From positions 1 through 12,927 of the forward strand of contig CAJKZK010000044.1 in the NCBI GenBank assembly GCA_905204225.1: a DNA stretch of 12,927 bases, read 5' to 3'. A model generated the notes under the pieces. The model did no database searches. It was not told where the DNA came from and saw only the letters and a program-made list of their open reading frames with translations. The translations under genes were made by a program, and so were the position numbers. Shown here one piece after another: positions 5,211-12,924 of the stretch (positions are counted from its first letter, which is position 1; every line of letters starts with the position of its first letter). The DNA comes from an uncultured Bacillota bacterium (GTDB lineage: Bacteria; Bacillota_I; Bacilli_A; RFN20; CAG-449).

Positions 5211-7140
5211 CTTTTAAACTATCATTCATATTAATAGAAATAATTTTCTTTCTTAATAATAAGGTCACAATAGAAGTAAATAAAATAATGATAAATGGAG
5301 AAACAACCCATATATACCAGCTTACTTCTTTTAATGAACCAAAGCCACAAATGTTAAATAAAATAGAAATAAATACCATTCCTAAGCCATAACCAAAAAC
5401 TATACCCATTATAGTGTTAATATATATTTCTCGATAAATATAACTAGTTACTTCTTTATCATAATAACCTAATACCATTAAAGTTGCTATTTCTCTATTT
5501 CTTTCAGAAATATTAATATTAGTTAAAGTATAAATAACAATTATAGTTAAAAAGCCTGCAAATACTACAATTAATGTAGCAATTCCTTCAATTGTTAATG
5601 ATCCTAAGCCATGAAATAAACACAAATCTAACAAGCTAATTCCTGCCATTACTAATCCCATCGCTCCAGCAATAGACACAATAGTCATAATACATCTATT
5701 TTTATATCTAAAAACATTTCTAAAAGTTGATTTATATCTAAAAGATAATTTGTTCCAAATAAAAGGTATTCTTTCTAATAGAACTTTTTTTCCATCTTTT
5801 GGAGCTTTTGGTCTTAACAAAAAACTTGGCATTATTTTTGTCATATTATGTCCTACAAAAATAGTAGATATGAATATCGTTAAAATAATTATAGAGAACG
5901 TAATAATATAAAATGTAAAACTAAAAGCACTTATCATTTTAGGCATTACAAAGCAATAATCAAAAGCTTTATAAATAAAAGTACATAAGCCTATTCCTAC
6001 AAAATAAGCAATAAATCCACCGATAATAGCAGGTAATAAACTAAAGAAACTATATCTAGAAATAATACTAAAAGAAGAATATCCTAATGTTTCTAAACAA
6101 GCAATTTGACCTCTTTCTTCTTCCATTAATCTTGACATATTAGAAACTACAACTAAACTTGTTATTGCTAAAAAAATAAAAACAAACATGTAACTAATTG
6201 CAGTCACTTTATCACAATATGCATTTATAGAATAAAAAGAATAATTATCATATAAAGAAATAAAAGAAATATTACTTAATTTATTTTTAATTATTTCTTT
6301 TTGTTCTTCAAAATATTTTTTATATTCATTAGAAAAACATTTAAATTTATTTCTATTATTAAACGCTACAAAAATATCACCAGTTGATAATATTTTTTTA
6401 TTCATAGATGTAGGAATAACACTACTTGGTAAATAAATAATATTATCTAGAGTAATCAATTTATTAACTTCACTAACAGTAGTAGGAACTTTAGTATCTT
6501 CAGGATTTAAATAACTTGGTTCACCATCTAAAGCAAACGTAAGTGGATTTTCTACTATTTTTGAAACATAAATATTTTGTTTTGGTAAATATGAAAGAAA
6601 TAATTTTTCCATATCTGATAATTCAGAATTGTTTTGTTTAGCTAATTGTTCAAGAATATCTTTATAATCTAATATTATTTCTTGATTTAAAGATAATTCT
6701 TTTATTTTGTTATCTTTTTTTTCAGCATAACAATATATTTTATCTTCCTCTAAAGAAGATAATTCATCATCATATTTAAATTTATTAATTTTATTATTTT
6801 CAAAATTATCATAAAAATATATTCTAGTTAATACTTTTTCATTATTTATATTTAAATATACATCAATTGACATACCAGTATTAACATTATCTATACCATA
6901 CAAATTAACAATTTTTTGAATATCATCTTGAGAAAATCCATCCTGATTTTTACTTTTAATTATTATATCTGTAACATTACTTTCAATATAATAATTATTT
7001 ATAGATGATTTTATTTTGTCACTTGATGCTCCAAGTCCTGAAGTAAAACCAACACTTACTAAAACAATAAATAAAATAGAAATAAATCTTGAGAAATGTT
7101 TTTTTAACATTCTTATAACTGTCTTATATATCGTTTTCAT
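5200..7140 (-). CDS. ABC transporter permease, FtsX/MacB-like
   Basis: This 646-residue membrane protein is the partner of the ATPase encoded just upstream. The start chosen is the ATG at 7140 (MKTIYKTVIRMLKKHF), 5 bp after the ATPase stop and with GGTGA as ribosome binding site; an in-frame ATG at 7152 would overlap the ATPase gene. Order: transmembrane helix near 17-37, a large extracytoplasmic domain of about 275 residues, three helices between about 312 and 430, a cytoplasmic linker, then four helices between about 482 and 630. Two cytoplasmic coupling motifs are seen, ERGQIACLETLGYS and ERNREIATLMVLGYYDKEV, one per FtsX half. The second half has almost no extracytoplasmic loop, so the protein is asymmetric; larger relatives in gut Firmicutes carry extra external domains. 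The substrate is unknown; peptides, lipids or antibiotics are handled by relatives. Overlaps tetR by 11 bp at the 3' end. Confidence 0.88.
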   Translation of the reverse strand: MKTIYKTVIRMLKKHFSRFISILFIVLVSVGFTSGLGASSDKIKSSINNYYIESNVTDIIIKSKNQDGFSQDDIQKIVNLYGIDNVNTGMSIDVYLNINNEKVLTRIYFYDNFENNKINKFKYDDELSSLEEDKIYCYAEKKDNKIKELSLNQEIILDYKDILEQLAKQNNSELSDMEKLFLSYLPKQNIYVSKIVENPLTFALDGEPSYLNPEDTKVPTTVSEVNKLITLDNIIYLPSSVIPTSMNKKILSTGDIFVAFNNRNKFKCFSNEYKKYFEEQKEIIKNKLSNISFISLYDNYSFYSINAYCDKVTAISYMFVFIFLAITSLVVVSNMSRLMEEERGQIACLETLGYSSFSIISRYSFFSLLPAIIGGFIAYFVGIGLCTFIYKAFDYCFVMPKMISAFSFTFYIITFSIIILTIFISTIFVGHNMTKIMPSFLLRPKAPKDGKKVLLERIPFIWNKLSFRYKSTFRNVFRYKNRCIMTIVSIAGAMGLVMAGISLLDLCLFHGLGSLTIEGIATLIVVFAGFLTIIVIYTLTNINISERNREIATLMVLGYYDKEVTSYIYREIYINTIMGIVFGYGLGMVFISILFNICGFGSLKEVSWYIWVVSPFIIILFTSIVTLLLRKKIISINMNDSLKAIE

Positions 7141-7145
7141 ATTTA

Positions 7146-7847
7146 TCACCATTCAATATCTTCTATAGGGGTAGGATTTTTATTTATTTCTATATTTTCT
7201 ACTTTACCATTTTTGATATGTATAACTTTATCAGCCATGTCTTTTAAAGCAGAATTATGGGTTACTACAATTACTAATTTATTATGTTTTTTAGATACAT
7301 CATACAATAATTTTAATATTTTTTTACCAGTAATGTAATCAAGGGCACCAGTAGGTTCATCACATAATAATAGTTTAGGATTTTTAGCTAACGCTCTAGC
7401 TATTGAAACACGTTGTTGTTCTCCTCCAGATAATTGAGAAGGGAAATTATTTAATCTATCACCTAAACCAACATCAATCAGTGTTTGTTTAGGATCTAAA
7501 TGATTTTTACAAATTTCAATTGCTATTTCAACATTTTCTAAGCTTGATAAATTTGGCATCAAATTGTAAAATTGAAACACAAATCCAACATCATTTCTTC
7601 TATATTCACATAAACCTTTTCTATTTAAAGAAGTAACATTTTTATCTTCAAGATATATATTTCCTGAAGTTGCTTTTTCCATGCCACCCAATAAATTTAA
7701 TAAAGTTGTTTTTCCTGCTCCAGAGCTTCCTAAAATAATAACAAATTCACCATCATTCAATTCAAAAGAAATATTATTAACTGCGTTAACAATAATATTA
7801 CCGTTTTGGTATGTTTTACATACATTTTCTAATTTTAAAAAAATCAT
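7146..7847 (-). CDS. ABC transporter ATP-binding protein (MacB/LolD type)
   Basis: This is a complete 233-residue nucleotide-binding domain. Walker A is GSSGAGKTT (40-48), the Q loop has Q92 in FVFQFYNLMPNLS, the signature is LSGGEQQ (139-145), Walker B is LLLCDEPTGALD with D163 and E164, and the switch histidine is H197 in VVTHNS. The VFQFYNLMPNLS and EPTGALD segments place it with the MacB/LolD/FtsE group, which energises FtsX-type permeases by mechanotransmission rather than classical import. It is cytoplasmic and membrane-associated through the permease encoded 5 bp downstream. A strong AGGGGTGG ribosome binding site precedes the ATG. The stop is TGA directly after a TGG tryptophan codon, which shows that TGA is not read as tryptophan here. 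It lies 48 bp after the aminopeptidase on the same strand, with a possible promoter of its own. Confidence 0.95.
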   Translation of the reverse strand: MIFLKLENVCKTYQNGNIIVNAVNNISFELNDGEFVIILGSSGAGKTTLLNLLGGMEKATSGNIYLEDKNVTSLNRKGLCEYRRNDVGFVFQFYNLMPNLSSLENVEIAIEICKNHLDPKQTLIDVGLGDRLNNFPSQLSGGEQQRVSIARALAKNPKLLLCDEPTGALDYITGKKILKLLYDVSKKHNKLVIVVTHNSALKDMADKVIHIKNGKVENIEINKNPTPIEDIEW

Positions 7848-7870
7848 TTTGCCACCCCTTTTCTATCTAT

Positions 7871-7899
7871 ATTTTATCACAAAATAATAAATGTTTTAA
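7871..7899 (-). promoter_or_regulatory. Possible promoter of the ABC pair
   Basis: TTAAAA (7894-7899) and TAAAAT (7871-7876) are 17 bp apart on the minus strand; the -35 box overlaps the stop codon of the aminopeptidase gene. This would allow the ABC genes to be expressed apart from the upstream genes. In DNA this A+T-rich the match is only suggestive. Confidence 0.35.
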
Positions 7900-9116
7900 A
7901 TAGCCCAATTTCCATTTTTAAATATTTGATGTGGTTTATTGTTAAAATCATAACCAATAATATCTAAATCTTTAGCGCCTATCATAAAATCAACATGAAT
8001 AACTGACTCATTTAAATTTAATTTTTTAAAATCTTCTTCTTTCATATTTCCATAATCTTTTAATGTTTCTAAATATGTATCACCAAAAGCTAAATGGCAT
8101 GAAGCATTTTCATCAAATAAAGTATTGTAAAATAATATACCTGATTCATTAATTGGTGAAGAATATGGTACTAAAGCAACTTCACCTAAATAATGAGAAC
8201 CTTCATCAGTATTTATTGCGTCTATCAATACTTTTTCATTTTTTTTACTGCTTATATTTATTATTCTTCCATTTTTAAATTCAATTCTAAAATCTTCTAT
8301 TATTTTTCCATTATAAGATAATGGTTTGGTTGAATATACAACTCCATTAACACCATCTTTTTTTGGCATTGTGAAAACTTCTTCTGTTGGAAGATTAGCG
8401 CAATATGGAATTCCTTTTAAATTATTACTTCTAGCTGATAACCATACATGACCTGGTTGTAATTTTAAAGTTAAATTTGTTCCATTACTTGATTTATAAA
8501 CTAAATAATCTAAATTTAAATTATTTAATATTTCAGCTTTTTTATTTAATTCTTCTATATGATTTTCCCAAGCTAAGAAAGAATTATCGTTATCTAATCT
8601 AGTTGTATGCATGATTGCAGATAATAATTTTTCTTCAGCATTTTTACATTTTGGAAAGACTTTTTTTGCCCATGAAGGAGATGGTAATGCAATAATTGTC
8701 CATTGATTATATAAACTTTCTTTATCTCTATAAATTTTAATTTTTTTAGCTTTAGCAATTCTTGCTTCATTTATTTTTTTTAGATTTAATCCTTTAAAAG
8801 CATCTGGATCATCATCAATAACATGAATTAAACAAGGCAAATCTTCACTTCTTTGTTTAAATTTTAATATTTCCCATTCAGGAATATCTTTTAATGTTTT
8901 AAGACTTTCATGTTTATATTTTAATTTCATTAAATCTTCATCAATATATTCGATATTGACTCTTCTAGCCCCATTTTCATAACAAGTTTGTGCAATAACA
9001 TCAGCAAGTTCATAATGTCGAGGTGAAATAAATATAATTGCATCTTGACCTTTTTGTAAATTAACTCCTATTTTAACTGCTACATCAGCAAATTTTTTAC
9101 ATGTAATATAATCCAT
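7896..9116 (-). CDS. ampS: M29 family metallo-aminopeptidase (AmpS/PepS-like)
   Basis: This is a 406-residue cytoplasmic enzyme that removes N-terminal residues from peptides using two bound divalent metal ions. The M29 metal ligands are all in place: E246 in NLPTEEVFTMP, E312 in LGEVALV, H341 in CHLAFG, H374 and D376 in HVDFMIG. The spacing E246-E312-H341 (66 and 29 residues) equals that of the characterised AmpS/AmpT enzymes, and Y348 follows as expected. Length matches the family (about 410). The ATG is preceded by GGAGG. It lies 12 bp after the MATE gene on the same strand, so the two are probably co-transcribed, although a functional link between them is not evident. It most likely serves peptide turnover. 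Metal preference (Zn, Co or Mn) cannot be read from sequence. Confidence 0.92.
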   Translation of the reverse strand: MDYITCKKFADVAVKIGVNLQKGQDAIIFISPRHYELADVIAQTCYENGARRVNIEYIDEDLMKLKYKHESLKTLKDIPEWEILKFKQRSEDLPCLIHVIDDDPDAFKGLNLKKINEARIAKAKKIKIYRDKESLYNQWTIIALPSPSWAKKVFPKCKNAEEKLLSAIMHTTRLDNDNSFLAWENHIEELNKKAEILNNLNLDYLVYKSSNGTNLTLKLQPGHVWLSARSNNLKGIPYCANLPTEEVFTMPKKDGVNGVVYSTKPLSYNGKIIEDFRIEFKNGRIINISSKKNEKVLIDAINTDEGSHYLGEVALVPYSSPINESGILFYNTLFDENASCHLAFGDTYLETLKDYGNMKEEDFKKLNLNESVIHVDFMIGAKDLDIIGYDFNNKPHQIFKNGNWAI

Positions 9117-9128
9117 ATTTCCTCCATT

Positions 9129-10499
9129 TTAATTAGTTTCTATTTTTTTTAATATTTTTGGTAAGAATATTAAATAACAAATAGATGTTACTATTGCACT
9201 TATAATATCACAAATAGGTTCAGCAAAAAATGCACTTTCAACACTATTTGTTAATAATGGTAATAAATATATACTTGGAATAAAAATTACTACTTTTCTA
9301 ATAAGTGATAACCAAATAGAATATTTTGCTTGTCCAAGACCAGTTAATCCATCTACAAAAACATATTGAAATGATAAAGGAATAATTCCTAACATATAAT
9401 AAAAAATTATTTTGCTTGCTTCATTTACTATTTCATAATTAATATGGTCTTTACCAATTCCTATAAACATTATAGAAAATGGTTTAGCTATAAAAAATGA
9501 TAATATAAAAAATGAACTAGTAAAAATTAAAGCAAAAATTAATAATTGTTTTTCTGCTTTAATAATTAATTTTTTATTTTTTGCTCCATAATTATAACCA
9601 AGTATTGGTTGAGTTCCACTACTAATTCCTAATAAGGGTCCTGTTGCTAATGTTTCAAAAGCCTGCACAATAGTAGCAATCTCTATATAAAAATCACCTT
9701 TATCTTTACCATATAATTTTAATGAATTATTTAATAATATTAAAATAATAGAGTCTGTAGCCATAATTATAAATGGTGAAATACCCAATTTAATTATCAT
9801 TAACATTATTTTTTTATCATATCCACCAAAAGACAATTTTATAGTTGTTTTCTTTAACAAAATAAATATAACAAAAATAAATGATATAAATTGGGATATA
9901 ATAGTTGCTAAAGCTGCTCCTTTAACTCCTAGATGAAAAAAATACATAAATAATGGATCTAAGCCAATATTTAAAACACAGCCAATAATTATGGTCATCA
10001 TAGCTTTTGATGATTCTCCTTGAGCTGTTAAATATTGATTTAAACCTAAAGTTAACAAAGAAAAAAAAGTACCAATTAAATATATTCTTAAATATGATAA
10101 AGCATATTCTATAGATGCTTCACTAGCGCCAAACAAAAACAATATTGGTTCGCTAAATAAATAAAATATTAACATTATGATACTAGAAATAATTATTAGC
10201 ATTAATAAAGCATTTGATAATATTTTTTTAGCTTTATCATTATCTTTTTCACCTAAAGCAATAGAAAACATAGGTGCGCCACCTAAGCCTACTAAAAAAG
10301 CAAATGAAGTTATTAAAGTTACAATTGGTGAACACACACCTATTCCAATTAAAGCTATTTCACCAACATTAGGTAAATTACCTACATATATTCTATCTAC
10401 TATATTATATAAAACATTTATTAATTGTCCTACCATAGATGGTATAGCTAATCTAAATATTGATTTTAAAGTATTTTGATTTCCTAAATAAGATTCCAT
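9129..10499 (-). CDS. MATE family efflux transporter
   Basis: This is a 456-residue membrane protein with about 12 transmembrane helices in two related halves. The opening LKSIFRLAIPSMVGQLINVLYNIVDRIYVG is the typical MATE helix 1 and its loop, followed by GVCSPIVTLITSFAFLVGLGGAPMFSIALG. The second half has QPILGYNYGAKN, a well-conserved stretch after helix 7. MATE proteins expel drugs, dyes and metabolites in exchange for sodium or protons; this one looks closest to the large, poorly characterised Firmicutes branch, so the substrate is open. A GGAAT lies about 9 bases before the ATG, and a TATAAT (10521-10526) lies 22 bp upstream of the ATG without a recognisable -35 box. It is the first gene of a minus-strand run (MATE, aminopeptidase, ABC pair). 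Confidence 0.93.
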   Translation of the reverse strand: MESYLGNQNTLKSIFRLAIPSMVGQLINVLYNIVDRIYVGNLPNVGEIALIGIGVCSPIVTLITSFAFLVGLGGAPMFSIALGEKDNDKAKKILSNALLMLIIISSIIMLIFYLFSEPILFLFGASEASIEYALSYLRIYLIGTFFSLLTLGLNQYLTAQGESSKAMMTIIIGCVLNIGLDPLFMYFFHLGVKGAALATIISQFISFIFVIFILLKKTTIKLSFGGYDKKIMLMIIKLGISPFIIMATDSIILILLNNSLKLYGKDKGDFYIEIATIVQAFETLATGPLLGISSGTQPILGYNYGAKNKKLIIKAEKQLLIFALIFTSSFFILSFFIAKPFSIMFIGIGKDHINYEIVNEASKIIFYYMLGIIPLSFQYVFVDGLTGLGQAKYSIWLSLIRKVVIFIPSIYLLPLLTNSVESAFFAEPICDIISAIVTSICYLIFLPKILKKIETN

Positions 10500-10653
10500 A
10501 ATATTAATTCCAATTTAGATATTATAGTTATTTAAATTTATAAAGTATACATAATTTTTACTTTAATAATAAAATTATTTTTATTGCAAAATTAAAATGA
10601 TATCCTATTGCAATTAACATTTAAATTACTTATTAAACTACGAGGTAAAAGCC

Positions 10654-10980
10654 ATGAATAAATTAATTACCATTGGTATGATTTTTCTAAAAAATGACTT
10701 AAATATTGAACTTTATGTTTGTAAAATCACATATATTTTAAATGAAGACGAATCATTTAAATATATATTTGAGCCAAATTATAATATTATTTTTTTTATA
10801 ATGATATTTTTTAAAATATTCTTATCTTAAAATCATATTTAAAAAGAAAACAATATATAAAAACTTCATTTCTTATCTTTATTAGTGAAAGAATACATAG
10901 AAATATCCATAAAAGAGGCTTGTTTAAAACTTAGAATTAGTATTGATAAATATTATCGTTATAAGAAAACTCTTAATTAA
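10654..10980 (+). pseudogene. Decayed gene: two in-frame pieces split by three TAA stops
   Basis: An ATG at 10654 with a good GAGG ribosome binding site opens 58 codons (MNKLITIGMIFLKNDLNIEL and on through KYIFEPNYNII). The frame then meets TAA at 10828, and again near 10840 and 10858, before reopening in the same frame for about 40 codons. The last piece, EISIKEACLKLRIS followed by IDKYYRYKKTLN, resembles a small helix-turn-helix of the 'xxEACxxLxISxxxYYRYKK' kind. That both pieces share one frame with normal-looking protein sequence suggests one gene that has lost a middle part and gained stops. The first piece vaguely recalls HipA-like N-termini, but I would not name it. Alternatively the first 58 codons are a real small gene, since its start signals are good. 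Confidence 0.4.
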
Positions 10981-11056
10981 CTTATTACTAGTTTATTTTG
11001 TTATATAATATCGTTTATCTTGAAATATAATCTTTTTATTAATATAATTTTATTAG

Positions 11057-11086
11057 TTACAAGACATAGTTCTTATTATTTATTAT
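11057..11086 (+). promoter_or_regulatory. Possible promoter of the 70-aa gene cluster
   Basis: TTACAA (11057-11062) and TATTAT (11081-11086) are 18 bp apart, 21 bp before the ATG at 11108, with AAAGG (11096-11100) between. The leader would be only about 15 bases. Weak evidence in A+T-rich DNA; several other TATAAT-like boxes lie further upstream (11004-11009, 11026-11031) without matching -35 boxes. Confidence 0.3.
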
Positions 11087-11107
11087 ATAAAATAGAAAGG
11101 TAGATTT

Positions 11108-11320
11108 ATGAAAATAAAACATATCAATCGTAATGAAACAAAAACTCCTACTTGTACTATTCAAATCAGTACTGAATATTTAGTTAAAGAATCTTATACT
11201 CCTGAAGAAGCTGAAAAAACAATTGCTCAACTTTATTCTCTTCATGAAAATGAAGGATTTTCATTAGAAGATTTTGAAAAAATTAAAAACAAAATAATTG
11301 AACATACAAAAAATGATTAA
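11108..11320 (+). CDS. Small conserved-looking protein, function unknown (70 aa)
   Basis: I do not recognise this family. The product is hydrophilic, with no signal peptide or membrane segment. The first 30 residues (MKIKHINRNETKTPTCTIQI and following) look beta-rich. The rest is an acidic helical part with TPEEAEKTIAQLYSLHENEG and FSLEDFEKIKNKIIEH, typical of a small two-helix protein. A single cysteine (C16) is present. An AAAGG ribosome binding site precedes the ATG. Its stop overlaps the start of the metallophosphoesterase by 8 bp (ATGATTAA), so the two are translationally coupled and probably work in the same context or at least share expression. Codon use and composition match the neighbours, which supports a real gene. 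Confidence 0.7.
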   Translation: MKIKHINRNETKTPTCTIQISTEYLVKESYTPEEAEKTIAQLYSLHENEGFSLEDFEKIKNKIIEHTKND

Positions 11321-11759
11321 AATACTTGTTGTTTCCGATTCTCATTCTAATCAAGAATTATTACAAATTCTTGCTTTAAAACATCAAGATTGCTCTTATT
11401 TTTTACACTTGGGTGATTCTGAACTCCCAAGTTTTTTTCTTTCTCCATTTGTTTCTGTTAAAGGTAATTGTGATTTTGAAGAATATCCTTTGTATAGAGA
11501 AATATCTTTACCTATTGGTAAATTATTTTGTGAACATGGTCAAAATTATCAATTTTTAGATATTGATTACATTAAGTCATTAAATTGTAAAATTTATTTA
11601 CATGGTCATACTCATAAATATTATTTAAAAGAAGTTGATGGTATTTATATTGCTAATCCTGGATCATTAACAAGACCTAGAGATGGTAATAAAGGAACAT
11701 ATTTAATTATTAGTATTGATGATGCAAATATTAATTTTGATTTTAAATATATTGATTAA
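11313..11759 (+). CDS. YfcE/MJ0936-type metallophosphoesterase
   Basis: This is a 148-residue calcineurin-like phosphoesterase with the full metal-binding set: D9 and H11 in SDSH, D35 in LGDSE, N52 in KGNCD, H75 in CEHGQ, H97, H99 and H101 in LHGHTHKY, ending with the family's NPGSLTRPRDG. Proteins of this group are soluble, Mn/Ni-dependent phosphodiesterases with broad activity in vitro and uncertain physiological substrate. The ATG at 11313 (MIKILVVSDSH) is preferred because it begins at the first strand of the fold. A TTG at 11298 is in frame but adds a non-family extension without a ribosome binding site. No good Shine-Dalgarno precedes either, which fits coupling to the overlapping 70-aa gene. 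In Bacillus and relatives this gene commonly sits beside nucleotide-cleaning genes; that context is absent here. Confidence 0.9.
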   Translation: MIKILVVSDSHSNQELLQILALKHQDCSYFLHLGDSELPSFFLSPFVSVKGNCDFEEYPLYREISLPIGKLFCEHGQNYQFLDIDYIKSLNCKIYLHGHTHKYYLKEVDGIYIANPGSLTRPRDGNKGTYLIISIDDANINFDFKYID

Positions 11760-11787
11760 ATTATAAAAATAAGTTAATACTTAAATT

Positions 11788-12660
11788 ATGCTTGATATAT
11801 TTATTGATTCTTTATTAGATAGTTTAAAAATTTTATTAATAGTATTTATATTTAATTTAATACTATCTTTTTTTGAAGCACATATATCTTCTTTATTTGA
11901 AAAAAACAAAAAATTATCTCCTTTATTTGGCTCATTAATAGGTTTAATTCCACAATGTGGATTTTCTGTATTAGCTAGTGATTTGTATTTAAAAAGACAT
12001 ATAACTATTGGTACTTTAATTGCAGTTTTTATTTCCTGTAGTGATGAAGCATTACCTATTTTATTTACTTCTATAAATAAATTGCCATATGCTTTTTTAT
12101 TAATTGGTTTAAAGTTTATTTTAGGTTTTATTGTAGGCTTTTTAGTTGATGTAATATATACTAATTCTAAAAAAGAAGTTCATGACCATCAAGAACATTG
12201 TCATCATCATAAAGAAATTCAAAAAGGATGTTGTCATCATGAAATAAATAATGAAAACGAAAACCCTCTCCATGCTCATTTATTACACCCTTTAATTCAT
12301 AGCCTTAAAATCTTTATTTATGTTTTTATAATAACATTTGTTTTTGGTATAATTCTTTATTATATTGGTGAAGAAAATGTTATTAATTTCTTAACCAATA
12401 ATAAATATTTATCTCCTTTATTTTCTATAATAATTGGTTTAATTCCTAATTGTGCAAGTTCAGTTTTAATTGCTAATTTATATATATTAAACGCTATACC
12501 TTTTAGTGCATGTTTATCTGGATTAATGGTAAATGCTGGATTAGGTACTTTCTTATTATTAAAAAATAAAGAACACAGAAAAGATGCTTTAATTATTTTT
12601 GGTATATTGATATTAGCTAGTTTATTAGCAGGTTATGGATTTATCTTCATTAAAGGTTAA
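11788..12660 (+). CDS. Putative manganese/heavy-metal exporter (ArsP_2-type, ten-TM)
   Basis: This is a 290-residue membrane protein of the family first labelled arsenic efflux and later putative manganese transporter (ArsP_2, 10TM). It is an internal duplication. Residues about 43-68 read LSPLFGSLIGLIPQCGFSVL and residues about 208-233 read LSPLFSIIIGLIPNCASSVL, 165 residues apart, each with the GLIPxC core that is likely part of the permeation path. The first half continues with FISCSDEALPIL, another family signature. Between the halves lies a cytoplasmic or external linker rich in metal ligands (HDHQEHCHHHKE, GCCHHE, residues 132-152), followed by HAHLLHPLIH. It would export Mn or a similar ion. 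No strong ribosome binding site is seen; it starts 28 bp after the phosphoesterase and ends 3 bp before the chorismate mutase, so these are one transcription unit. The ion assignment is family knowledge, not proven here. Confidence 0.82.
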   Translation: MLDIFIDSLLDSLKILLIVFIFNLILSFFEAHISSLFEKNKKLSPLFGSLIGLIPQCGFSVLASDLYLKRHITIGTLIAVFISCSDEALPILFTSINKLPYAFLLIGLKFILGFIVGFLVDVIYTNSKKEVHDHQEHCHHHKEIQKGCCHHEINNENENPLHAHLLHPLIHSLKIFIYVFIITFVFGIILYYIGEENVINFLTNNKYLSPLFSIIIGLIPNCASSVLIANLYILNAIPFSACLSGLMVNAGLGTFLLLKNKEHRKDALIIFGILILASLLAGYGFIFIKG

Positions 12661-12663
12661 TAT

Positions 12664-12924
12664 ATGGATTTAAAAGAATTAAGAAACAAAATAAATGAAA
12701 TAGATGAAGAATTATTATCTTTATATTTAAAAAGAATGGATATTAGTAAACAAATAGGTCAATATAAAAAAGAACATAATCTTCCTATTTGTGACTCAAA
12801 AAGAGAAGAAGAACTTATAAATAATTTATTAAATAAAATTAATATTAATGAATTAAAAGATAATTATAAAAAAATAATATTATTAATTTTAGATGAATCA
12901 AAAAAGCAACAAAAAAATGATTAA
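12664..12924 (+). CDS. aroQ: Chorismate mutase, AroQ type (stand-alone)
   Basis: This 86-residue all-helical enzyme converts chorismate to prephenate, the branch step to phenylalanine and tyrosine. It is expected to be a cytoplasmic dimer. All active-site residues of the E. coli AroQ domain are found at a constant offset of four: R7, R24, K35, D44, R47 and E48 (for R11, R28, K39, D48, R51, E52). S79 and Q83 fit S84 and Q88 near the C-terminus with an offset of five. The length is that of a single AroQ domain with no fused DAHP synthase or prephenate dehydratase, though a downstream gene beyond the window may supply those. It begins 3 bp after the exporter stop, so it is probably translated from the same messenger; the pairing with a metal exporter has no obvious metabolic sense. 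Confidence 0.93.
   Translation: MDLKELRNKINEIDEELLSLYLKRMDISKQIGQYKKEHNLPICDSKREEELINNLLNKININELKDNYKKIILLILDESKKQQKND

Larger units (their letters stand above)
10500..11107. other. 608-bp region without an intact long gene
   Basis: This stretch separates the minus-strand MATE gene from the plus-strand cluster. It holds the MATE upstream region (TATAAT at 10521-10526), two copies of TATTGCAA (10582-10589 and 10606-10613, 24 bp apart), a decayed reading frame (10654-10980, listed separately), and A+T-rich leader DNA before the 70-aa gene. I see no tRNA, riboswitch or clear terminator. Confidence 0.5.

Noticed and set aside
7146..7148. TGA read as tryptophan (Mycoplasma-type code)
   Set aside because: The ABC ATPase ends TGG-TGA directly before the permease start; reading through would give no sensible fusion, and tryptophans elsewhere are TGG.
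7681..7887. 68-codon plus-strand reading frame antisense to the ABC ATPase
   Set aside because: It is the complement of the Walker A region of the ATPase.
10177..10479. 100-codon plus-strand reading frame antisense to the MATE gene
   Set aside because: It is fully inside the MATE gene, with no start signal and no recognisable family.
11760..11787. Manganese riboswitch (yybP-ykoY type) before the exporter
   Set aside because: Only 28 bp separate the exporter from the previous gene, too short for this riboswitch.
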